From positions 45,843,251 to 45,907,250 of the forward strand of contig JAKSZT010053928.1 of NCBI GenBank assembly GCA_026826555.1: a stretch of DNA of 64,000 bases. The letters run 5' to 3'. Positions within the stretch are counted from its first letter, which is position 1. Each line of letters starts with the position of its first letter. Shown here piece after piece: positions 43,347 to 54,375 of the stretch. The notes beneath the pieces were generated by a model, which saw only the letters and a list, made by a program, of their open reading frames with translations, ran no database searches and was not told where the DNA came from. This DNA comes from Tolypeutes matacus (lineage: Eukaryota; Chordata; Mammalia; Cingulata; Chlamyphoridae). Both the position numbers and the translations under genes were made by a program.

Positions 43347-44600
43347 AGATCTCAAGAAGCTTTCCAAATAGCAAGTTCTATTTTTGAACCCATTGTTCAA
43401 AAGCAAAACCATCTTTCTCCTGGATTCCTTGTTCTGAGAGAAAAACATTTCTCTGTCGGGTTTTAGTAATGTTCTCAAAAATGTATTAATCTATAGCAAA
43501 ATGACAGATTTTTCTTAGCATTTTTCCATTGTAAACCTAACACACACACCCAATGCAGGGTAAGGGGTGTGAGGGGAAGTCTTGGACTCCTTTGCAAGTT
43601 TCTTAGTCAGTGGATTTTTATGATCTTCTTGGCATTTGGTCAGCTATACTCTCCCCTGTGTGAAGAGAGTGCTAGGAGCTGAGGAGTCTTAACTTCATTT
43701 TAACAATCTTTTAGTGTAGTTTATATAAAATAGTAACCTATGAGATAAACTTGCACACCCAGAGACATCATGAGAGTAAAAGACACAACAGATTAAGAAT
43801 GAACAAAAACCAGATGCACTGTAGTTTTGTAGATTTTTCTATTTGCAATTTAGGATGTAGATTTTAGGGAAAAAATGGTCACTTTTAAGGGCTATACTTG
43901 TATATTTGGAGCCCCTTAATAGCTAGATAGAAGAATAGATGATAGAAATATGTATGATAGATAGGAATAAAGAAAGATAAAAGGTAAGTAGGTAGCTAGC
44001 TAATTAGATGGATGAACGGATGATAAATATACTTGGACATAGTGGGAATCTAACCCATTTATTTGAATTAGCAATGGAAAGCTGCAGCTTTAGTGGATAA
44101 ATAATGTCTTGAAAAATCAAAAGATGTGAGTTTGAATCTTGCATCTGTTCTCTAGTTCCTCACCTAGGGAAGTAGAAAGCAATTTGTATCTTCCTCTGAG
44201 GATGACCACCACAAGAATTGGTCCTTAAATGAGAAACAGGAAAAGGTAGTCATTTCAGAGAAGTGGTAAGTGAGAGTAATAGAGAAGGTATAAAATTATG
44301 TGGAGTCTTGGATGCCCAGGTAGTTATCAAAGGGAATTTTGGATTTCAATACTTCATCAAGCCAGGTGTAGACATTGGCAGAAACACCATGAATCACTGC
44401 CAGATGACTGTACAGCTCATCCATAATGTTTGTTTTTCAAGAGCCATTTAATAATATTATCATATGTCTCAGAATTTCTTGCCATCCAAAGCAACAATCA
44501 CGCTGATTTTCAGCAAGATTTATACTTTTTGTACATGAACAGAACTTTCCTTCCGCTCTCCAATGGTACACTATAAGCACACTTAAAATAAGGCCATGCA
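43347..44600. other. unique non-coding stretch
   Basis: No gene recognised. Contains a degenerate (GATA)n region at 43918-44030. Confidence 0.45.
43918..44030. repeat. degenerate GATA/TAGA microsatellite
   Basis: Repeated AGATAG, GATAGAT, GTAGGTAG and GATGGATGA units over about 110 bases; an old, mutated tetranucleotide array. Confidence 0.75.
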
Positions 44601-45125
44601 TCAGTTAGGGTTCTTTTGTGGCAAGAAACAGAAACTGACTCTAGCTGACATGCATGAAACAAGGAAGTAATTAGAAGAGTATAAGATTAGTCAGAGTATC
44701 AAAGGAGAATCTGAACAATCTTGTCTTGGGAAGGATGGCCCCCAGGACAGTTCTGGGACTCTCAGCATGAGAAACTGTTTTAAACTGAATTTTCATCAAA
44801 GACAGAGCTTACTCTGAGGGCTTGGAACTGGTGGTTCATTTGGGAAATGATTGTAGGAGTAGGAGATGTGTGAGAGTGCATCAGACAACAACTGAAAGAC
44901 CACGCAAAGGCGAATTATTGAATCGGCCGCCCCTGTGAGCAACTGGTGGTCAATCTGTCTGGGACCTTCTGACTGGCACAATTGTCTACCCAAGGGATTG
45001 AAGGGACACTTAGCTCTGTGTCGCCGCTGTGGGGTTACCTCTCTTTCACTTTCTGGTTTTGGATGCATGAGTGTGCTGTGGTGTAGGTGGTTCTAGCTAT
45101 CATGTTAGCAAATTCCTGGGACAGT
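44601..45125. mobile_element. probable old interspersed repeat, family not named
   Basis: Starts 'CAGTTAGGGTTCTTTTGTGG', then 'AGAAACAGAAACTGACTCTA', 'GCTGACATGC', 'GGAAGTAATTAGAAGAGTAT', a pattern common to old dispersed mammalian repeats. I cannot name the family or its orientation. The 90-codon minus frame at 44796-45068 is inside it and shows no domain. Confidence 0.4.
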
Positions 45126-45544
45126 TTCCCAAAGTAAAGACAGGGGTGCAGTTACCAAAAGATGGAGGAACACTGAGTCAAGCAAAACTAATAGATGTTC
45201 CTTGACTGATGCTGATGGATTTTTGTTAGGGGGTGGGATAAAAAAACAACAACCAAAAACCCAAACCTTTATTAAGACCTAATATTTTACTTAATGGTAA
45301 GATAATCATATTCACCCTGGCATTCATTCATGCTATACTCTCTACCTCTCCTCCATTTATCAAAATCTTAACTAGCCCAAGACCAATATCCTCCATTAAG
45401 TATATTGGAGCAATAGATTCCTTACCAGCATGTTCCTTTTTCTGTAGTCTTCTATAGTTTTATCATAATGTCACCACAACAGAGCTTAACCTTCAGTTAC
45501 TCTCCAGGTCTTTAATGTTTGATTCCGCTCCTTTCTAATAGTTT
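45126..45544. other. unique non-coding stretch
   Basis: Nothing recognised apart from an A/C-rich run near 45240-45266. Confidence 0.45.
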
Positions 45545-45745
45545 TGATGATAGTCAGAACTGAGTTAAAATTATTTTTCTACCACTTACTGGTTACACCA
45601 TGTGCTCTTGGGCAACTAACTCCTTGTACCTTGGTTACTTCGTCAGTAAAATGAATATAATAGGGGTCACCTTTTAAGTTCATGAGGATGATACTAAAGT
45701 CAATGGTTTAAGTATGCAAAGTTAGGTGCTTAATAATAGTTAGTT
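45545..45745 (+). mobile_element. MIR SINE remnant
   Basis: Sense MIR: 'CTACCACTTACTGGTTACAC', 'CATGTGCTCTTGGGCAACTA', 'CTCCTTGTACCTTGGTTACT', 'TCGTCAGTAAAATGAATATA', 'GTTCATGAGGATGATACTAA'. Nearly full length. Confidence 0.8.
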
Positions 45746-45767
45746 CCTCTTCTTTCATAACAAGGAA

Positions 45768-46290
45768 CATTATGGTAGATTGAATTATGTCCCCCAAAAC
45801 AAAAGACATGTTCTTAATCTTAACCTTTATTCCTGTAGGTATAAACCCATTTATAAATAGGAACCTTTGAAGATGTATTACCAGGTAAGGTGTAGACTCA
45901 TTTGTGAATAGGATCTTCTAAGATTCTATTTAAGTGTGGCCAAAAATTGGATGAGGTCAGGCTTTAATCTGTATGACTGGAAGCCTTATTAAGAAAGGAA
46001 ATTTGATGCAATCAGAGGAGCCAGGAGCCAAAAGTTATTGGAAAACAGAAGAGCAGACACAAGGAAAGAGAAAGAGATCAATTTATGATGTGAGACAGAG
46101 ATGCAAGTCAAGGAACCCCAAGGATTGCAGCAAGTCAGCCCCAGAACACTGCAGACTTTGGGGAGAAAGTATGGGCTTGCTGATGCCTTGATTTTGGACT
46201 TCTTGCTTCCCAAACTGTGAGCCAATAAATTCCGTTGTTTAAGCCAACCCATTGCGTGACATTTGTTACAGCAACCCTGGCAAAAATGTA
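45768..46290 (+). mobile_element. MLT1-type (MaLR) solo LTR
   Basis: About 520 bp. Starts near 'CATTATGGTAGATTGAATTA' and TGTCCCCCAAAA. Then come 'GATGTATTACCAGGTAAGG', 'GGATGAGGTCAGGCTTTAAT', 'GCCTTATTAAGAAAGGAAAT', 'TTGATTTTGGACTTCTTGC', an AATAAA-containing 'GAGCCAATAAATTCCGTTG' and 'TTTAAGCCAACCCATTGCGT'. This is the order of MLT1 LTRs of the ERVL-MaLR group, including the polyadenylation region. No internal retroviral sequence is attached. The 72- and 113-codon frames across it are artefacts. Confidence 0.8.
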
Positions 46291-46894
46291 CAACCATGTC
46301 TTCTACTTCTTTTGAATATCCAAAATACATTGTCCAGAATTAGTTGTCACTGGGGCTCAGGAACAGTTGATTGTTTATCCAAACTCAGTTTTATAAAACT
46401 TTGAGCCAGAAGTTGCAAACTCTAGTGACCTACAGGTCATATAATAGCCCTTTAATGAGGCATTTGACTGTTATGCATTTATTTTAAGAATGTAATTACA
46501 GGACAACAATTTAAAAATCTAGATATTTCACTTATTAAAAAATATGGATTTCTGCTTCTCTTGAAATTTCTCTCTCACCTATCTGCATGGTAACAATGGG
46601 ACTGCATGCCAGCTCCCCTCTTTAGGCTAGGTATTATCTCTATTTTCCATGACCCACAGGACAGCTCACTAAATCTTATACTAGGCTTTCTTTCCACATT
46701 TCCAGTACCTCCTTAACTCTTATGTATTTGGATTTAAGATCCCTGCTTCTTTATGGTGATAGAAAAGAGTTGGACATTTAAAATGCATTTTAGTTGACAG
46801 TAGCAAGAATGGTGAAATCACAACCCTCTTTGTAGTTTCTTACATCTTTACTGGATTGGCTACCAGCAGTATTTAGGCAGCATAATTGTTATAG
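46291..46894. other. unique non-coding stretch
   Basis: Nothing recognised. Confidence 0.45.
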
Positions 46895-47055
46895 TGTGGG
46901 CTTTGACAGTTTATGAAGTGCTCTGGGAGACATGCAGGTGGCATGGTTAGCCCCATTTGAGAAGCCAAGCCTCTGAGAGACTACTAGAAATGCTCATGGT
47001 CCCAGGGCTGCCAGAGGTGCAGTTACTGACTCCAAATCCAGGTTCCTGGAAGATA
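46895..47055 (-). mobile_element. possible MIR SINE remnant
   Basis: Very worn antisense MIR-like order: 'CCCCATTTGAGAAGCCAAGC', 'CTCTGAGAGACTACTAGAAA', 'CTGCCAGAGGTGCAGTTACT', 'CCAAATCCAGGTTCC'. Confidence 0.4.
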
Positions 47056-49284
47056 TTTCAAAGAAGACAAAGGACATTGTCTTCAAGGACTCCATTATCA
47101 AATAATGTAGCATGGAAAAATGCAGAAAAACGTATCAGGAATGTGTATTAGAAATATATGTAATAGTACAAAAGTAACTGCTGATATAAATGAAGTGCAG
47201 GGGGCTTGCTGGCATGATTGGAACCAAGTGAGATTCATCATGATGGACCAGAAAGGGAAAGCAAGTTTGAAACAAGATTTTAAAGATTTGATTCTTTATG
47301 CAAGAGCCCATATTTTCTTCTATCTTTTAAAAAATATGACATGGATCCATGTGAAATTGAATGCCAGGAGAGTGTTAAGGAGAGTGTCGTAGGAAAACAA
47401 TGTGTGTAATTAAGTGGAAGACATGTAAGGCATGGGCAGGGCATCAAAAGGAGATTGACCTTCATGGAGCAGAATGTTCAAGCTGAAATAAATCAGTCAA
47501 GAAGATGATGTTATCGAAGAGAGAATGGTACAGATCTCCAATCACATGCTAAAGACAATGGTCAGAATTCATTGACCTTGAATCTACAGCAAGGGCAGCC
47601 AACCCCAGTGAAGCCAGGCCACTAGGTTGAAATCTCTGGAATCAAGGGCAATGTTCCTATTCATCTTTTCTCTCCTAAGAAAGTAAAATTAGGGTCCTGT
47701 TGATCAACAGCTTAGGAAAAATGTGTTTAATTGCTGTCTAGGGCAGTTCAAACCAAACTTCAGTTTTCTTCATTAGGAAGCATTGTGAATAAAAAAGTGC
47801 TTTGGGAAAAAGCATTGAGGCTCCTAAAAGGGGAGGTTGCACAGAGCAAGACTTTCGAGGTTGTGTTAAGGTAGCCTGAGCGATTTCAAACAGGGTGACG
47901 ATGGCATGAATTCCAATCTCACTCCTAGCTAACAATGGGAAAGTGTCCTGAAAGAGAAGATGTAATTGTAATAGCATCATCAGCAATTATCTGATTGATT
48001 TAGGCACTTTATATTGGAGAATCCGGGAAATCAGATGTATTTTCCTCAAGAAAATATTCATTCATAATATAAAAATCAATATGCTATAAGAGCATAAAGC
48101 ATATTCAATATGTATGGGGAAAGGTGAACAAAAGATGGATGGCTCCATTTCAGCAATTTAGAGCATAATTTTCCTGTTAATTTCTTTTTGTTGTTTTATA
48201 TTGATGAATATCATTGGCTCTGGGGAAGTATGTATGAAGAGTAAGTTAAGAGCATGGAGATTAGCTGTACTAAAAAGTGAAGGCAAGGAAGGCACAGCAG
48301 ACCGTATCTAGGGCCATCACATGCTCCTTGATTGCTTCTCTACCATTGATAAGAGCCCTGGAAACTGAAGGAAGCTGTCAGCAGAATCTGCAACTTTAAT
48401 TACACTGGCCTTTCCAATGTGAGGGAGCCCCATTAGAATTGATGAACCTTGGTTAATGAAAAGTCCTACAGGTTATGAAGTTATACTATATAATTGAAGA
48501 AAATTTCAATTAGCTTAAAGGGGTTTTTTTCTTCCCTCATGCTTTAATGCTGAGTGAAAGATGAAAGGGAAACTTGAATTTGCATTCCACTCTGCAAGGA
48601 GTTTTATTTAGACAGAAGACATGTATAGAAGGGCACCATTGACAATACCTGTTACTTATTAGGAAAGACCCTTTAGGGCTCAGGAAATCCCCTGGTTAAG
48701 TGAATGGGAATACTTTTAGCCTTAGATTTGACTGCTTCGGTTTCACATGTAGACCTTGATGGTAGGAAAGTTTCAGGAGTGAAAGGAAGGTACCTAGAGA
48801 GGGTGGAGGAGAATTTTCAGGTTAGGCTTCAGCTTTATCAGACACAGAGCAGAAATGTTTTTTGTTATTGCCAGGGTTTTTATTTATTATTATTATTATT
48901 TTGGATTAGATAGGTGGGAGACAGCTGGCTCTTGAGCTAATGCATAAATCTTCCCATTGCTAAAGGCTGTGATTAATTGCTTTCATGTGAAAGATTACCT
49001 GGAGTTATGATAAGAGAATACTGAAGGCTTTAGTCATTGACATGAATCACACCCATCATTTCCCTCTTGAAAGACAGGCCAAGATAAGGCTGCTGGGTCC
49101 AAATACTTCCAGTGTTTATATTAGATTACTTGTAACAACATTTTTCTATACATCTGTTGAGAGCATGGTTGAAATCTGAATTTTTCATTGTGGGAAATCT
49201 AACATGTCACTGGGGAAGTCTATACAAAGGGAAGTTGAGAAATATGGAACAAAATACTATATGCCATGTCATAAAAGGAGAGGT
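47056..49284. other. unique non-coding stretch
   Basis: About 2.2 kb without a recognised gene or named repeat, except a short ATT run at about 48881-48900. Frames of 61-90 codons show no domain. Confidence 0.45.
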
Positions 49285-49505
49285 TACCTTCAATTATTCA
49301 TTCACTCATCCTTCCTTTCTTCCTCCCTCTCTCCCTCTCTTCCTTCCACAAATATCTGTTGGGTATATTACATTTGGAAATAAGAATAAAAGAAGTGTAA
49401 GACCCAGTTTCTGCTCTTGTGTATATTATTATGTAGCAGGGGTGACATATATAAATAGCTTACTTAAAATAGACTTTCATGCAAATATTAACAAAGTGTA
49501 TAGAA
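49285..49505 (-). mobile_element. L2 LINE 3' end remnant with pyrimidine run
   Basis: 'ATTCATTCACTCATCC' leads into a CCTTCC/CTCT run (49308-49347), then 'ACAAATATCTGTTGGGTATA', 'AGACCCAGTTTCTGCTCTTG' and 'ATTAACAAAGTGTATAGAAG', following the antisense L2 order. The 146-codon plus frame at 49157-49597 spans it and is an artefact. Confidence 0.5.
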
Positions 49506-50190
49506 GCAGAAAGGACAGTAATCTAAGCCTGTGTGTATATTTGGACGCACATGTGGGCATGTTGGAATATGGAGAGGTATCAGGAAATCTGCACTGAGGA
49601 ATGGACATTGAACCTGGTCTAGAATAAAAGTAGAAGCATGGTTGCAAATGCATGGCCTTGACTTGAATTCAGCCTGCATATAAATTTAATTCAGCCAGCA
49701 TATGGCTTTAAATTTTTTTAATCCATTGCCAATACTCAAGAATCTGAATATTTTACTTAGGAATCTAAAATTATTCTGGCTTCTTTTTGAAAAATTCTGA
49801 AGATTTAGCAATACCCTTAAGATGATCATCAGTAGGAGCTAAGTAGAGGTTGCACCTTTAAACAGAATTCACTTCATGTTACCTTTCTGCTTTCTGTATT
49901 TATACTACCTGCCTGGTCTAGATACATATTTGAGTTTGTAACCTTGTAGTAGCTGTTTGCCAGCAGAAGAAAAAACTTGGATACAAGGGCTATTCAAGCA
50001 GAGGGTTACAGCATATACAAAGATGTGCAATTCTGAAATCAGACAGGAACTGGGCACAGTTTGGAATTTAAGCCTGGCAGGAAAGTAATTTTCACTGGGC
50101 AAATTATAGCAAGTAAAGCTGAAAGGGTGAATTGAGCCCAGATCTGAAAATGTGCATAAGAAACTTAAATATCATGGGGGAATTTAGGGA
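49506..50190. other. unique non-coding stretch
   Basis: Nothing recognised. Confidence 0.45.
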
Positions 50191-50316
50191 TGCAAATTCT
50201 CTGGCTCCATTCCAGAACTACTGGGACAGAAATACTGCAGGGTGCAGAACCAGCAATTGCTGGTTTAACAAGTCCTCCAGGTGATTCTGATGCGTGCAAA
50301 AGTTTGAGAACTGCTG
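50191..50316 (-). mobile_element. MER5A-type hAT MITE
   Basis: Antisense MER5: starts 'TGCAAATTCTCTGGCTCCAT', then 'TTGCTGGTTTAACAAGTCCT', 'CCAGGTGATTCTGATGCGTG', and ends 'AGTTTGAGAACTGCTG', the terminal inverted repeat. Confidence 0.8.
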
Positions 50317-50929
50317 TAAGCAATCATAGTAATAAATAAAGAACTAATAAAAGTTTTAAGTAGGGAAGCTTTACTTAAGGCCAGGCTGGTTGCAGTGGCC
50401 AGAGATTGTTGTCATGGAAACCAGTTAGCAGACAACTATCATCTAAATAAAAGATAATAAAGACCTGGATCATTGCAGTGGCCATAGCAGAAGCTAATAA
50501 AAGAAGCCACCCCATGTGTGAAAGAGATTTCTGAGGTAGCACCAAAGAGGACTTGGGACCTGTTGGATGTGGATGAAAGAAAGACAGAAGAATCCTACTC
50601 TCGCTGGTAATCTAGGAGCTTGTGTGGTTGAGGACACCATTACCTGGGAAGGTCTACTCAGAAGGAAAAGCATTTTCTGGGAGAAGTTAGTATTTAGGAC
50701 AATGTTTGAGGTGTCTGTGTGGACTACATTTTTGCTTGATTAACGGATAGAGGTCTGGGGCTCTGAAGAATGTTTAGGGAATTGAGGCCATGATCATAGA
50801 TGAGCTCACCTGGGAATGATAGGTGTATGGAAAGAGGATTAGGCATGGAAGCCAAGAGAACCCAGCCTTTAAAGGGTGGGCGATGGAGGAGAAGCCTACA
50901 AAAGAGTGAAGGAGTAATAATCAATCTGT
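50317..50929. other. unique non-coding stretch
   Basis: Nothing recognised. Confidence 0.45.
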
Positions 50930-51345
50930 ACAAAATAAGGAAAATACTGAAAATCCATATGCACAAAAATCTTGATCACCAAATTATTTAAAATGGGAAA
51001 AATCAAAAGGTACATGAATGTCTACTAGCCAGATAATTTTAAAGAAAGCTAAAGGAAAATTATGCAGGCATTAGAAATGATAGTTATAAACCACCATATA
51101 ACAACTTTTAAAATAATGTTTTTGATGTCCTGGAAACAAGAATAATTTTAAAGTATGTAAAATTGTATGTAGAACATGATTACAGCTATGAAAGATCATA
51201 TATAAAGAGGGTAGTTGAGTCCATTAAAATGGTAGAAGTAATAGAGTTAGGATATTAAGGTTGTGGGTGATTTTTATCTTTGCTCGCAGTTTTTTTATGT
51301 TGCTATATTAAAATTGCTTTTATAAGTTTACTAAATTAAATTTCC
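50930..51345 (+). mobile_element. old L1 (L1M/HAL1-like) 3' fragment
   Basis: Sense order 'CCATATGCACAAAAATCTTG', 'TTAAAATGGGAAAAATCAAA', 'GGTACATGAATGTCTACTAG', 'AAAATTATGCAGGCATTAGA', 'ATGATTACAGCTATGAAAGA' and 'GCAGTTTTTTTATGTTGCTA' fits the 3' region of old L1M-type elements. Heavily decayed with no open frame. Confidence 0.55.
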
Positions 51346-53504
51346 ACACCATGAACACTAAACTAAAATAAAGAAGAAAAAATAAGTGTTTATCACCTAT
51401 TACCATTTCGAATTAGAGTATAACTTATGCTCTTGAAAATTTGAGACTCAAGAAGGATAACTTTGTAGAACGAGGCCAGGAAACCTTGCAACATCCCTGG
51501 ATATTGCAGTGAGTCCTGATTAGGTGGGGAATTGGAGGAGAACACTTGGCTAGCGGGAAGAGAAAGAGGTAGTTTCAAATCAATAATACTTTCATTAATA
51601 GGTTGAGAAAAGAGAAGTTTAGTCTATGGCGAAAAAAATCAAGGAACTTCTTAACCACACAATTGACACATCAGTGGTCTGTGGGAAACATTGTCAGGTC
51701 ATCAAAGGGTAGCACCTTTCTGTCTGTTTATCCCTTAACCAACCACAGCTCTATACACCCCTGCCTGCTCAACTTCCCCCTCCCCTCCCAGGTTCACATC
51801 CCCTGATTTTAGCTCCTGGGAATAGATCTAGCACTAGGTTCCTTGAAAGGGCAGACCAAATTTGAAATAGGTAGCTAGAGAGAAAGATCGTATGCTGATG
51901 GCACATTAATTGCTCATTTTAAGCTATCATAAATTCAGATTCAGTCTCTAAAAAGTGTGTGTGAGTCTCTCACCTTGCAGGAGTAGAGTGGATATTCTGG
52001 TTGAGGCCATGAGAGAACTTGAGCTCAGCTAGGTAAAAGAGGGATTCTATTGTGTTTCTGTCTTCCTGCTCAGAATAAACTGTTCATTGAACCTGTGGCA
52101 TTTTCCCAGAAGCCCCAGAAATCTAAGCTATATTTCCAGGTGAGCTGGCCAAAGTTCTGTATGTCCTAGAGCTCACTCATGTCCCCATCAATGGGGGATG
52201 CAGGTAAAACTGCACTGTTTGCAGTCATTCCACCTGATGGTGTTGGACCTAAATCCCCAAGCTTGGTCCAGTGGGTACTCCCAAAATATATAGCTAACAG
52301 GAGGGAGAGACTGGATTATAAATCTTTGGAAGTAAGCCTGCTGAGATAATATCTGCTGCAAGAACCTCACGGGAAACTAAATTCTTTAATCAATTGAAAA
52401 CCTGCCTTACAAAAGCTTTTAAACATTTAAACACCATCATATAAATCAAGTTAGAACTATCCCACCAAGGAATAAAGGAATCCTTGCCATATAAAACATT
52501 AATTTATCTTCTCAAGGCAAAACAAACACTTTGTTTAGAAGGTCCTGCCTAGGAAGTGGTGGGAAGAGCAGCAGACGTGGAATGTCCTCATTGTGCCGGC
52601 ATTGGACACCCACTGAATTGTCTCAGATCTTCGAGTTTCTTCTCATACTGAAAAGTGAGGACTCATTAATGCTGACATTTGGTTCCTAGGTGTACAGTTT
52701 GAAATAGTTCTCAGGTCTTTGAGTCCATGTTCCATGGCAATTGTTTCTGACTATTAGAAAACAATCTAGAATTAAACAACTGATTTCAGGCTGAAATTGA
52801 ACAGATCTGCTCCTGGGATGGCACAGGAATGTTTGGAGTGCCATTGGATTTAAAATGTAGTTGCTGTGCAAAAACAACTATTAATGAATCACAAAAGGGC
52901 GCACATGGACCACATGGCCATTTCTTCATTTGCTTCCATATACATGCATGTGGAGTAATGCTGAAACTGGGCTGGAAGACTCCCAGAAAGGAAACTATAT
53001 GATTAGCAAAGTTAAAACTTGATTTGCATCTAAAAAAATGTGGGCTGTGCTCATTTATGTGCAAATGTAATGGAAAAAGGCTGTAGGAAAAGTGGCTAAA
53101 GCCTAAACAAAATAAACACTTAATTTTCTTTTATTGTAGCCTGTGACTATTAATAATATTATGGTACCAAGTCAGAAACATTAAGCCAAGCAGGGGAGCA
53201 ATAAATGTTCCTAGACTGTGCAACACTGTTGATATTAGCAACTAATCGCTCCAGAGTTCACATAAAATGCAGATGGAAGTACAAAGAAGATATTTGGTGA
53301 AGTCAGCAGTGGCAGTGAACTGCTCACAGGTGAAACCAATAACCAGAGGGCGGACTCAGCAGGGGCAGGGTCTGCGGAAGATATCAAGAACAGGCTTTGT
53401 AAATCACTGCATTTTATCGCATCTGTATTTACAGATATATGTATGTTCTTAAGATCATGAGGTTCTTCTTGGTCTTAATTTGAACTGGCAATATTGCTTT
53501 AAAA
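51346..53504. other. unique non-coding stretch
   Basis: About 2.2 kb with no recognised gene or named repeat. Frames of 60-92 codons have no domain. Confidence 0.45.
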
Positions 53505-53662
53505 TTTCCAAAGCTCTTTATCATTTGACCATCACCATCACATAACTCCCCAAGAAGGGTAAGATGGTTATTATTCTCTCCATAGTACAGGCAAAATCAG
53601 AGTTCCAAGGAGGGTCACAGTACAGGTAAGTCTCAGATTGAAACTCTAGGTTTACGATTCCA
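53505..53662 (-). mobile_element. MIR SINE remnant
   Basis: Antisense MIR, worn: 'ATCACATAACTCCCCAAGAA', 'GGTTATTATTCTCTCCATAG', 'TACAGGCAAAATCAGAGTTC', 'CAAGGAGGGTCACAGTACAG', 'GTAAGTCTCAGATTG'. Confidence 0.55.
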
Positions 53663-54224
53663 GCTTTGAAGATTTTTTTTTATGATCTCTCTTAAATTGT
53701 TTTCATTATATATGTATTTCATTGATATTTAGGACTTCCATTTTTATGAGCAACCCCAAACCACCTTCCCAATAAGAAAACTAAAATGCTGGTTAAAATA
53801 TGTTTATTATTTTTTAACAGATATATGTTTGTTGAGGTAAAGCTAGATTGCTTTAGTTAGAAACTCAACAATAGTTATCTGCTTTTCACATACACCTATT
53901 GAAACATTTATAGATAGAAAATATATGTTATGTATGAATTGAGATAGGAGAATCTGTATTGCGTCAATATCAGGCTTAATTTTAAGTTCATTGGACTTTC
54001 ACTTTACAAAGGAAATATTTAGCAAAGTGCATCCCAACTCCAATGAGTCTGGTGACGAGCCTCAGTAACAAGGAGATAATGTTGTCAAGGAGGCCAGGAC
54101 TGGACTGCCAGGAATGGGAAAACTGAGCCAGAGCCAGACAGGCCCAGCAAAAGGGAAAGAGCAGTCCAGAACTTAGAAGCCACAAAAATTTTGCATGTTC
54201 AAGCACAACTCTCCCATTTTCTCG
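53663..54224. other. unique non-coding stretch
   Basis: Nothing recognised. Confidence 0.45.
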
Positions 54225-54375
54225 GTTATTCAGCAAACATTAATTCAGCACTTTCTGGATGCCAGGCACTTTGCTGGTTTCTGTGCATCAGAAATGGATA
54301 AATCCTTATTGCCTCCTGCAAGTGTCTCAAAGTCCATTCTTTGGAGACAGAAATGTAAACAAGCTGTGGACATTT
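54225..54375 (-). mobile_element. L2 LINE 3' end remnant
   Basis: Antisense L2: 'TCAGCAAACATTAATTCAGC', 'ACTTTCTGGATGCCAGGCAC', 'CATCAGAAATGGATAAATCC', 'GGAGACAGAAATGTAAACAA'. The 138- and 99-codon opposed frames that cross it are not genes. Confidence 0.65.

Noticed and set aside
49157..49597. 146-codon plus-strand frame as a gene
   Set aside because: Crosses an L2 remnant and a pyrimidine run; no domain.
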